From Desulfobulbaceae bacterium (lineage in GTDB: Bacteria; Desulfobacterota; Desulfobulbia; Desulfobulbales; Desulfobulbaceae), in NCBI GenBank assembly GCA_030633145.1, contig DAOVTM010000224.1, forward strand, positions 1-6,702: 6,702 bases of DNA, read 5' to 3'. How positions within the stretch are numbered: position 1 is the first letter of the stretch; each line of letters begins with the position of its first letter. Below are positions 1 to 6,551 of the stretch, in pieces. The notes under the pieces were generated by a model. It was not told the origin of the DNA. It did no database searches and saw only the letters and a program-made list of their open reading frames with translations. The translations under genes and the position numbers were made by a program.

Positions 1-42
1 AGCCCAGATTTTTTAACCGGGTCTCTGCCTGTAAGAAAATCC

Positions 43-166
43 GGCTACCAACTTAAGGCGCGACAAGTCGTAATTTCAAATAGATAACTTTTCTCGTTCT
101 CTGGTTCCCACGCTGGAGCGTAGGAACGAGAGTGGTGCGGAAATGTCTCGGCTAAAGTTGGTAGCC
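43..166. mobile_element. MITE-like non-autonomous element with 22-bp inverted ends
   Basis: The two ends, 43-64 and 145-166, are inverted repeats matching at 19 of 22 positions. The outer 12 bp (GGCTACCAACTT / AAGTTGGTAGCC) match perfectly. Directly outside them are GAAAATCC (35-42) and AAAAATCC (167-174), which match at 7 of 8 positions, as expected for an 8-bp target duplication. The 124-bp interior has no reading frame of useful length, so any movement would need a transposase supplied from elsewhere. Several IS families make duplications of about 8 bp (IS1595, IS66 and IS256 types), and the parent cannot be named from this copy alone. A palindromic repeat lies inside it at 92-131. The alternative is a chance or regulatory inverted repeat, but paired ends plus flanking duplication make insertion more likely. 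Confidence 0.6.
92..131. repeat. Degenerate palindromic (REP-like) repeat
   Basis: The arms TCTCGTTC (92-99) and GAACGAGA (124-131) are perfectly complementary. The core GTTCCCACGCT (104-114) and AGCGTAGGAAC (117-127) pair with one mismatch around a very short loop. Positions 100-107 (TCTGGTTC) are a near copy of 92-99. Removing those 8 bases would restore one continuous 15-bp arm with a single mismatch. From memory, palindromes of this GTTCCCACGCT type are abundant intergenic repeats in many environmental bacteria. This copy lies inside the inverted-repeat element at 43-166. It is not a terminator, because no T-tract follows. Confidence 0.6.
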
Positions 167-174
167 AAAAATCC

Positions 175-589
175 AAAGTATGTCCATGTATCGGAAAAAT
201 AAAGTTTTTGTGGGGATGGCACCTGCTTGATATTTGTGGTGATTTCTTACACGAATGGCATCATGTTCCTTGAAGTTAAGGCAAACTATAAAGTGAAAGC
301 AAGAAGCAATAAACATAGATTAACACCTACTGCAAGGCTTGCAAAAAATCAAATTAACAAAGTTGAATTATCTTTTTTTTTCAGTACAATAAACTCCGTT
401 GTTCGATTCGCTTTTCCCGATGATCTGGATACAAGTCGTGGAGAAAAAGCACTTTATATAACTATGGTTTCACAGTTCGATTGAACTATTTTTCGAAAAC
501 TTAAGTATATGATTGAGATTGAAAAAGTTATTGTGGTTGTAGTTGATTTATGACACCGACAGTATGCCCATAAACGGTAACTTCAACGA
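175..589. other. AT-rich non-coding stretch upstream of the kinase gene
   Basis: This stretch is visibly more AT-rich than the flanking genes. It holds an 85-codon TTG-initiated frame (227-484) with no ribosome binding site and no recognisable domain, which I do not accept as a gene. A T-run at 371-381 has no hairpin before it. No clear -35/-10 pair or sigma-54 site was found. The kinase promoter presumably lies here but cannot be placed. Confidence 0.5.
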
Positions 590-2083
590 ATGATACAACT
601 ACACCTCCCGGACTTTTTACGAATAGAGAAAAAAAACCGGCACCGCTATGTGGTCAGCGGCCAGTACCAGTCCTTTGCCCTGGTTAAATACTTTGCCTTC
701 ACCTCCCTGTCCGTTATCCTGCTGGCCTCCCTGATCCTCACCTGGACCCTGTCTGATAATGCCAAAAAGACCCTGCTGGATCGGAGTGACAGCTACTCCC
801 GCATGTTTGCCGAGAACCTCAACCGGCAGGTCTTTCTCCAATTTGTCCTGCCTACGGTTGTTCGGTACGGTGGTATCACCCTGTCCAATGAAAAACAGTT
901 TACCCGCCTGGACTCCATTGTCAAAAACATTACCAAGGGGATGAAAATCAAGTCGGTGACCATCTTTGACTCTAAAGAGAATACCATCTCCTACTCCACT
1001 GAAGAGGTTCTGGTTGGCAAAAGGGATATGGGCGGACTTGAGTATCAGAAGGCCCTGAAAGGTGAGAGCAACTCCAGCCTCATCTCTTCCGGCTCTCTCC
1101 TTAACCTCCTGCCAGGTACCCCGCCGGTGTATTGCACCCTGAAAACATACGTCCCCTTCCGTCAGGAAAGGGGTCTGATTGACGATCCCGGTCAGATCAT
1201 GGGGGTGATTGAGGTGGTCAAGGATCTCTCTGAAGACCTGAAGGCCATTATTTACCTCCAGTTCAGGATCATGCTTCTCTCCATGACTATTATGGGAATC
1301 CTCTTCGGGGTGTTGAGCGGTATCGTTATTCACGCCAATCGAATCATGGAGGCCAGGGCAGCGGAGCGGCGTGAGCTGGAAAAACAGCTTCACGAGGCTC
1401 AGCGACTGGCCTCGCTCGGAAAGATGGTTGCCGCAGTGTCCCATGAGATCAAAAATCCCCTTGGTATTGTCCGCTCCACTGCTGAGATGCTCGAAAAGCG
1501 CATCAAAAAGGTGGCACCGGGTAATGAGCAGCTAGCCGGGATTATTATTGAAGAGACTATCCGCCTCGATGGGATTGTACGGGAATTCCTCGACTTTGCC
1601 CGTCCCAGAGAACCGAACATGGTGTTTGCCCCCCTGAATTCTGTGGTAGAACGGCTTATCCGTTTTATGCGACCAGAGCTGACAAAAAACAAGATCAAAC
1701 TGGTCACGGATCTCAGTCCGGTTCTCCCTGACATCTCCATGGATGTGGAACAGATGTACCAGGTTCTCCTCAACATTGTCTTTAATGCCATGCATGCCAT
1801 GCCCGGCGGCGGCACCCTGACCATCAGAACCTATCCCCTCAGCCATGACAAGAGCATGGCCATGGAAATCACTGATACCGGGATGGGGATGTCAGAGGAA
1901 AAAATCGAGCAGATTTTTAATCCGTTTTACACCGACAAAAATCGGGGAACCGGCCTGGGGCTGGCTATCACTAAAAATATCATTGAAAAACACGGCGGCA
2001 ATATCATGGCTCGGAGCAGTGAGGGAAACGGTGCCACCTTTACGGTGAGCCTCGGCTCAGAAAAAAGCGAAGAGCAAAAATAA
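590..2083 (+). CDS. Membrane sensor histidine kinase (HisKA / HATPase_c)
   Basis: This 497-residue protein is probably an inner-membrane sensor that autophosphorylates and passes phosphate to a response regulator. A basic cytoplasmic N-terminus (1-33) is followed by a membrane segment at about 34-54, a periplasmic sensor region of about 170 residues (55-225, size and style compatible with a Cache-type fold), and a second membrane segment at about 227-247. A short helical linker (250-275) leads to the H-box LGKMVAAVSHEIKNPLG, with phospho-acceptor H285 in an HExxN motif that also supports phosphatase activity. The ATPase domain has the N-box (N395, N399), the G1 box DTGMGM (429-434), the F-box NPFYTDK (444-450) and the G2 box GTGLGL (453-458), so it looks active. 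The HEIKNPLG style resembles the NtrB/AtoS class, which usually pairs with NtrC-type regulators. No regulator lies within the window. The ATG at 590 is the only start that keeps the first membrane segment, although its ribosome binding site is weak. Confidence 0.95.
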   Translation: MIQLHLPDFLRIEKKNRHRYVVSGQYQSFALVKYFAFTSLSVILLASLILTWTLSDNAKKTLLDRSDSYSRMFAENLNRQVFLQFVLPTVVRYGGITLSNEKQFTRLDSIVKNITKGMKIKSVTIFDSKENTISYSTEEVLVGKRDMGGLEYQKALKGESNSSLISSGSLLNLLPGTPPVYCTLKTYVPFRQERGLIDDPGQIMGVIEVVKDLSEDLKAIIYLQFRIMLLSMTIMGILFGVLSGIVIHANRIMEARAAERRELEKQLHEAQRLASLGKMVAAVSHEIKNPLGIVRSTAEMLEKRIKKVAPGNEQLAGIIIEETIRLDGIVREFLDFARPREPNMVFAPLNSVVERLIRFMRPELTKNKIKLVTDLSPVLPDISMDVEQMYQVLLNIVFNAMHAMPGGGTLTIRTYPLSHDKSMAMEITDTGMGMSEEKIEQIFNPFYTDKNRGTGLGLAITKNIIEKHGGNIMARSSEGNGATFTVSLGSEKSEEQK

Positions 2084-2231
2084 CAGACAATTTTTCATTT
2101 GCCAATTCAAGAGAATTGTACTATCCCATAAATAGAGCTAATAGACAGAACAGATAGTGACTACAGACCTCGTAAAAACAAACAAGAAAAATGTGAAAAT
2201 TTTTCGCGTTTTCAGTATATTCGTTCATAAA
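2084..2231. other. AT-rich intergenic DNA after the kinase gene
   Basis: No gene is visible here. A small hairpin, CAATTC (2103-2108) with GAATTG (2113-2118) and loop AAGA, follows the kinase stop but is AT-rich and lacks a downstream T-tract, so I do not call it a terminator. A second weak inverted repeat, TGAAAA (2194-2199) / TTTTCA (2209-2214), surrounds TTTTTCGCG. No confident promoter was found. Confidence 0.4.
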
Positions 2232-2338
2232 TGGACACTGGTCGGTCTGAGTTATGAGGAATGAGGGTTCGCACGGTTTCTTCTCAATACTCATAACTCA
2301 ATACTCGAAACCGCTGTGTTGCTCATGAAAAGTGTCCA
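2232..2338. repeat. Nested and crossing inverted-repeat block
   Basis: The block is bounded by TGGACACT (2232-2239) and its exact complement AGTGTCCA (2331-2338). Inside, TGAGTTATGAG (2248-2258) pairs perfectly with CTCATAACTCA (2290-2300). This stem can extend to 2267/2281 with two mismatches and two G-T pairs. The sequence CGGTTTC (2274-2280), in the loop of that stem, is exactly complementary to GAAACCG (2307-2313), outside it, so the two pairings cross. The 10-mer CTCAATACTC occurs twice (2283-2292 and 2297-2306). The TGGACACT ends resemble short IS termini, so a decayed insertion element is one explanation; a structured leader RNA for the cytochrome-porin cluster is another. ATAA occurs near both edges (2227-2230 and 2339-2342), which is only weak support for a target duplication. 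Confidence 0.55.
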
Positions 2339-2436
2339 ATAATCAACACGAATTCAAAGTATGTTTACGATGTCTGGACTAAACAGTAACAACTAGTATT
2401 GTATATTTAATTCATCATGAATCTGTCCACTGAACA

Positions 2437-2781
2437 TTGAACAAGACAATATTCAAAATTTTCGCAGGGAACACCTGCTTCATAGTATGGTCTGTTCTCG
2501 TAACGGCTGGGTTTGTCTGTATCCCGGATGCAGATGGTGCAGACGGTGAAGCGGTCTTTACCCGTGCCTGCGGCCAATGTCATTACGCAGGGGGACAGGC
2601 AACTATGGTCAACCCGGCAGATAAGGCGGCAACTGTCTGGGATAAATACTTCAAACGGCAACGTCATCCGGCGGTTCTGTCGCAACTGATCAGTGAGGCC
2701 GAAATGATGGAAATTAAGACCTACCTGAGAGATCATGCCGCTGACAGTGAACAGCCTATTTCTGCGGCAATCCCCCAATGA
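2437..2781 (+). CDS. Small periplasmic monoheme c-type cytochrome
   Basis: This 114-residue protein is predicted to carry electrons in the periplasm. The N-terminus has basic residues (K3, K7), a hydrophobic stretch at about 13-29 and a likely signal cleavage near ADGADG/EAVF (about residue 37). The single heme-attachment motif is CGQCH (45-49), with H49 as the proximal ligand; M57, M90 or M91 could be the distal ligand. The mature part is only about 77 residues. The WDKYFKRQRHP segment and the HAADSEQP tail resemble small cytochromes I remember from Desulfobulbaceae and Geobacter-type genomes, but this was not searched. The start must be TTG at 2437, because an in-frame stop lies at 2431-2433 and there is no in-frame ATG or GTG that would keep the signal peptide. 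No good ribosome binding site is visible. The stop codon overlaps the next gene's ATG (ATGA), so the two are probably co-translated. Confidence 0.85.
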   Translation: MNKTIFKIFAGNTCFIVWSVLVTAGFVCIPDADGADGEAVFTRACGQCHYAGGQATMVNPADKAATVWDKYFKRQRHPAVLSQLISEAEMMEIKTYLRDHAADSEQPISAAIPQ

Positions 2782-4406
2782 CAGCCGTTACCATGAAAAC
2801 ACCTGAGCAAACAGTGCAACGCATGAAAACCATTCTCTCCATCTTCCTTATCCTGATGCTTGCGGGGACGGTCTGTTTTGCAGGTGAAGCGACTGTGACC
2901 ATTCCCATTGCCGACTATAAGGCGATCCTCAACCGCCTTGACACACTCCAGAAAAGGGTCGAGTTCCTGGAAGAAAACCAGCAGGTTCCAATCCTTACTC
3001 CAACAGCAATACCTCTAGTTGCCCAGCAGGAAAGCCATGTTTCTTCTCCGGCACCATCTCCGCAGAAATATGAAAGAATCGTCGGCGATATTGATGAGAT
3101 TTATAATACCCTGGATGAGCTGGAGACCAAGAAAATTCAGAATAAAATCAACTTTGGTGCTGAGCTGCGCACCCGGGTTGACTTCTTCAACAGTGAAAAT
3201 TACACCTATATTGACATGACCCGGTTCATGGAAAATCTCAACTCTGGAATGCCCTACTTTGCCTCAGGCAGCAATGCCGCAGTACACGAACCGGGTCGCA
3301 AAGACTATGCGAACTGGTCCAACCGGTATCGAATCGTTCTGGACGCAAAGGTCACCGACAGTATCGATTTTCACGGCAGACTCAGCGGCGGTACCTATTG
3401 GGGGGATTCGGACAGCGGCGATGCCTTCTTCAACAGAAGTCAGATCTTCCTGGGAGGGCATGGTGCTGGCCTGGGACTGGATCGTTTTTATATTGACTGG
3501 ATTCCGCAGGGTCTTCCCTTTCCCCTGGCACTCACCGTGGGCAGACAACCCGCCAGTGAAGGGCCTCCTTTTGAATTACGGGAAAACACCGTCCGCCAAT
3601 CTACCTACCCGGCTCTGCTCTTTAACGGTATAGCCGATGGTCTGGTTGCCACCCTGGGGATGGAACGGTATATCAAGCTCAAGAAAAGCGGACTCCGTTT
3701 TGCCTACGGTAAGGCATATCACAGCGACAGTGACTCGCTTCTGACCCCTTTCCCGTTTCTTGACGATAACGAGGCCGGGGATTCAGATATGTACGCTGGT
3801 TTTCTTGAGAGTGAGATCCCCGGTCTGCAAGACAGCCTCATGGTCTTCAGCTACTCCAGAATATATGGTTTACCGATTATCTTCTCAGGACCACTGGAGG
3901 CAAGCTATGGATTCCAGAATGAAAACCTGGGTGATATGGAGCTGTGGGGTGTTCACTTCCAGGCAGCGGATGTCCTGGATAGCGGACTGGATCTCTTTTT
4001 CTCCTATGCGGGCAACAAAAGTTCGCCTGATGCCCCGTCCTCTATTGGCATGCTCTCCTGGGGCAATACCGAGAGCCAGTCAGGACAAGCCTTGTATGCA
4101 GGGTTTCGTTATACTGTCCCTTTTACTCCTCTCAACAATCCAAAACTTGGTTTTGAATACAATCACGGTTCCAAATACTGGTACAGTATGACTGTTGGCT
4201 GCCCGGACATGTTTAACAAACTGGCAACCAGGGGATCCGTGTATGACCTCTATTATATCCAGCCGGTCAACAAACACCTCTTTTTCCGGCTTGGCTATAT
4301 GCGGGCTGAATATGATTATAGCAGCAGCGGTTCCTACCTGGGAGAACCAGGCGAAACAGATGCCCTGCTTGAAAACATGTACCTGTTTATGGATATACAA
4401 TTTTAA
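2778..4406 (+). CDS. Outer-membrane porin-like protein, DUF3373 type
   Basis: This 542-residue protein is predicted to be a beta-barrel in the outer membrane. A signal peptide is clear in MKTILSIFLILMLAG from residue 16, with cleavage near CFA/GEA. Two coiled-coil stretches follow, at about 45-69 (KAILNRLDTLQKRVEFLEE) and 99-123, which could trimerise or reach through the periplasm. From about 125 the protein alternates strands rich in Y, F, W and G, typical of a barrel, and it ends in DIQF with a terminal phenylalanine, the usual barrel-assembly signal. The segment GRQPASEGPP...ENTVRQSTYPALLFNGIADG (about 255-290) is the pattern I associate with the DUF3373 family, whose substrate is not established. 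The listed start overlaps the cytochrome stop by 4 bp; ATG at 2823 (residue 16) would give a more ordinary signal peptide and may be the true start. The next gene begins directly after the stop codon. Confidence 0.85.
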   Translation: MTAVTMKTPEQTVQRMKTILSIFLILMLAGTVCFAGEATVTIPIADYKAILNRLDTLQKRVEFLEENQQVPILTPTAIPLVAQQESHVSSPAPSPQKYERIVGDIDEIYNTLDELETKKIQNKINFGAELRTRVDFFNSENYTYIDMTRFMENLNSGMPYFASGSNAAVHEPGRKDYANWSNRYRIVLDAKVTDSIDFHGRLSGGTYWGDSDSGDAFFNRSQIFLGGHGAGLGLDRFYIDWIPQGLPFPLALTVGRQPASEGPPFELRENTVRQSTYPALLFNGIADGLVATLGMERYIKLKKSGLRFAYGKAYHSDSDSLLTPFPFLDDNEAGDSDMYAGFLESEIPGLQDSLMVFSYSRIYGLPIIFSGPLEASYGFQNENLGDMELWGVHFQAADVLDSGLDLFFSYAGNKSSPDAPSSIGMLSWGNTESQSGQALYAGFRYTVPFTPLNNPKLGFEYNHGSKYWYSMTVGCPDMFNKLATRGSVYDLYYIQPVNKHLFFRLGYMRAEYDYSSSGSYLGEPGETDALLENMYLFMDIQF

Positions 4407-6530
4407 GTGAACTTTAAACTCTCCTGTACCCTCCAGAAACAACTCTGGACTCTTTTTATTCTCTCCTGGCTGATGGTTATCCTGCTTGCCCTCTTTGCCG
4501 GAGTACGGCTGCAGCAGTTCAACAGGAAACATATTGAACTGCAGCAGAGTTCCACCGCCCTGCACCAGGATCTTGAGCAAAACTTCCATAACCTCCGGTT
4601 GTTGACCGATATCCAGGCTCACCTCCGTAAATACCTCCAGTCTGCTGCCCCGGACAGTGTCCACACCATCCATCAGCTTGCCGAGACCCTGAATCGGGTA
4701 CTGCCCATGGAACGCCAGGAACAACTGGACGATTTTCTCGGCAAACTCGACACCCTGACCATCAGGATGAACAGTTTCAAACTCAACAACAAGTCCCTGT
4801 TTGTCATTGAGCGGGAAATCATCCAGAATACCGACACGGTTCTGGTTAATGTTCCGGTGGAGTTTCGCAGGAACATTCGTCGTTTGACCAGCCAGGTATG
4901 TCTTGAACACCACGATCTATACAGCAAGCTGATCATGACCGATGACCAGGAAACCATTGCCCGGTTAACACAGCAGTATGAACATCTCTTTACTGGTGTA
5001 GAAAAAAAGATTACGGACTTCAACAAAAACATCCCGGCAAAGAGCAGGCAAGACCTGCAAAATCTGCAAACCTCATTTTATAAACTGGATGAATCCCTTG
5101 CCACCATCACCGCTATTCGCAGCGTAACCCTGAAGACGAGAAGAGACATCACCAACAGTTTCCTCTTTCTGCGCAAGATGGTTACCGAGGACTCCCTCTC
5201 CAGAGTGGTCGGCCTGACCACCCTGATTGAGTCGGGGATGTCTTTTTTGAGGAATAACCTGATCGTCATGTCGGTGATTATGGTCATTGGTGCCTTTTTT
5301 GGTGGAATAACGGCAATTGTCATAAATCATACCATGGTCAAGCCGTTAATGGCCTTTACCGAGATGCTGAAAAAGATGACCGGTGTTCTGGCTGGCCTGC
5401 GCAACGAAAGAAATATTGACCGGGACATGTCCGACTTTCTGGATCCGGTGATCGATCAGCGGCGCAATGAGATTGGCCAGGTGGCCTCTGCGGTAAAGGA
5501 ACTGGTGGTCAACCTGCGTGATCTTGCCCTTTTTCGTCAGGATATAGAGGCTGACGAATCCACCAAGGAAATATATCAGCGGTTGGGTCGTATTTTCAGT
5601 GAACAACTGCACCTTGATTCCTTTGTCATCTTTGAGTTATCGGAAGACAGAGAGACAATGAGCAGAGTTCTCGATCAGTTTAAAATTGAGGGGCTGGAAC
5701 TACCTCAGGAAAAGAAACTATCCGGCGATTGCCGCTGCCGCCGCAACATCAGCACTATATCTTCCTTAAAGGACAGCAGAACATGCTATAGCTTCCCCAT
5801 GTCCGATACCCTCCGTCATATCTGTGTACCCATGCAGTTCAGTGGTGAGGTTATCGGGGTTGTCCAGTTTCTCTTTCCAGCAGACGGTATTGATGCAAAA
5901 CAAACCTCAATCAACGAACATCTCAGTGAGGCTCGCCACTACATTGAGGAGGCTCTGCCGGTTCTCCATGTCAAACGACTGACAAGCCGGCTCCAGTCCA
6001 TGGCCACCAAAGATCAACTCACCGGTCTTTTCAACCGCCACTATCTGGAGATGTCCCTGCCCCCGCTTCTGGCCGGAATACAGCGGAGAAAAAGTGATAT
6101 CTGTATCCTGATGTGTGACCTGGATCATTTCAAACGGATCAATGATACGCACGGGCATGATGCCGGGGACGATGTGCTGATTCAGTTAGCTCAGATTTTA
6201 CGAGCCAATTTCAGGGAAACAGACCTCATTATCCGCTATGGCGGAGAAGAGTTCATGATCCTGTTGGTGGACTGCAATCCAGAGTATTGCCGAACCCAGG
6301 CAGAACGTATTCGTAAAAAGATAGAGAACAAGCCATTCCGCATTCCAGACAATATTATCGGGGTTACCATCAGTATTGGTACCGCTCTCTACCCAAGTCA
6401 ATCCAAAGGGGATGTGCATAAGACTTTTAAACAGGCGGATCTTGCCCTGTACCATGCCAAGGAGACAGGCCGTAACCGGATTGTTGATTACAGTGAAACA
6501 GATCAGGCTCGTGATAAAAGTGCGGCCTGA
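4407..6530 (+). CDS. Membrane diguanylate cyclase with helical sensor, HAMP, GAF and GGDEF
   Basis: This 707-residue inner-membrane enzyme is predicted to make c-di-GMP from two GTP. Order: membrane segment at about 13-33; long all-helical periplasmic region (about 34-282, reminiscent of 4HB or HBM sensor bundles); membrane segment 285-306; HAMP-like linker (307-378) ending in NEIGQVASAVKEL but longer than a normal HAMP; GAF domain (about 385-515); GGDEF domain (about 530-700). The catalytic parts are intact: KDQLTGLFNR (535-544), metal-binding D571 in DLDHFKRIND, GHDAGD (583-588), and GGEEF (612-616). RETD (603-606) sits five residues before GGEEF, giving the inhibitory I-site, so product feedback is expected. 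The GAF domain carries C442, C444, C460 and C473, a possible metal or redox site. No EAL domain follows. Translation must start at GTG, which directly follows the porin stop (TAAGTG), so coupling is likely. Confidence 0.93.
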   Translation: MNFKLSCTLQKQLWTLFILSWLMVILLALFAGVRLQQFNRKHIELQQSSTALHQDLEQNFHNLRLLTDIQAHLRKYLQSAAPDSVHTIHQLAETLNRVLPMERQEQLDDFLGKLDTLTIRMNSFKLNNKSLFVIEREIIQNTDTVLVNVPVEFRRNIRRLTSQVCLEHHDLYSKLIMTDDQETIARLTQQYEHLFTGVEKKITDFNKNIPAKSRQDLQNLQTSFYKLDESLATITAIRSVTLKTRRDITNSFLFLRKMVTEDSLSRVVGLTTLIESGMSFLRNNLIVMSVIMVIGAFFGGITAIVINHTMVKPLMAFTEMLKKMTGVLAGLRNERNIDRDMSDFLDPVIDQRRNEIGQVASAVKELVVNLRDLALFRQDIEADESTKEIYQRLGRIFSEQLHLDSFVIFELSEDRETMSRVLDQFKIEGLELPQEKKLSGDCRCRRNISTISSLKDSRTCYSFPMSDTLRHICVPMQFSGEVIGVVQFLFPADGIDAKQTSINEHLSEARHYIEEALPVLHVKRLTSRLQSMATKDQLTGLFNRHYLEMSLPPLLAGIQRRKSDICILMCDLDHFKRINDTHGHDAGDDVLIQLAQILRANFRETDLIIRYGGEEFMILLVDCNPEYCRTQAERIRKKIENKPFRIPDNIIGVTISIGTALYPSQSKGDVHKTFKQADLALYHAKETGRNRIVDYSETDQARDKSAA

Positions 6531-6541
6531 AACAGATACAC

Positions 6542-6545
6542 GGAG
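6542..6545 (+). promoter_or_regulatory. Ribosome binding site of the hydrolase gene
   Basis: GGAG lies six bases before the ATG at 6552. It is the only clear Shine-Dalgarno match in the window and fixes the start of the last gene. Confidence 0.7.
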
Positions 6546-6551
6546 CAACTG

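Noticed and set aside
217..232. TGGCACCTGCTTGAT, resembling a sigma-54 promoter
   Set aside because: The -24 half (TGGCAC) fits, but the -12 GC is absent at the required spacing (AT instead), and it lies over 350 bp from the kinase start.
227..484. An 85-codon frame on the + strand
   Set aside because: It uses a TTG start with no ribosome binding site, lies in AT-rich intergenic DNA, shows no domain or membrane pattern, and its composition looks like translated non-coding sequence.
617..1444. A 275-codon frame on the - strand
   Set aside because: It runs antisense to the membrane and sensor region of a kinase with complete motifs. The product is rich in H, Q and G with no recognisable fold, a usual shadow of a real gene.
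2103..2118. Hairpin after the kinase gene as a terminator
   Set aside because: The stem is only six AT-rich pairs and is followed by TACTATCCC, not a T-tract.
2402..2407. TATATT as a -10 box for the cytochrome cluster
   Set aside because: No acceptable -35 sequence occurs 16-18 bp upstream, and the region is AT-rich enough for such a match by chance.
2868..2880. Lipoprotein signal in the porin (LAGTVC)
   Set aside because: The residues before the cysteine (G-T-V) do not fit the lipobox. A standard signal peptidase site after CFA and the barrel C-terminus fit better.
4080..4913. A 277-codon frame on the - strand
   Set aside because: It spans the porin-cyclase junction antisense to both well-supported genes and shows no domain.
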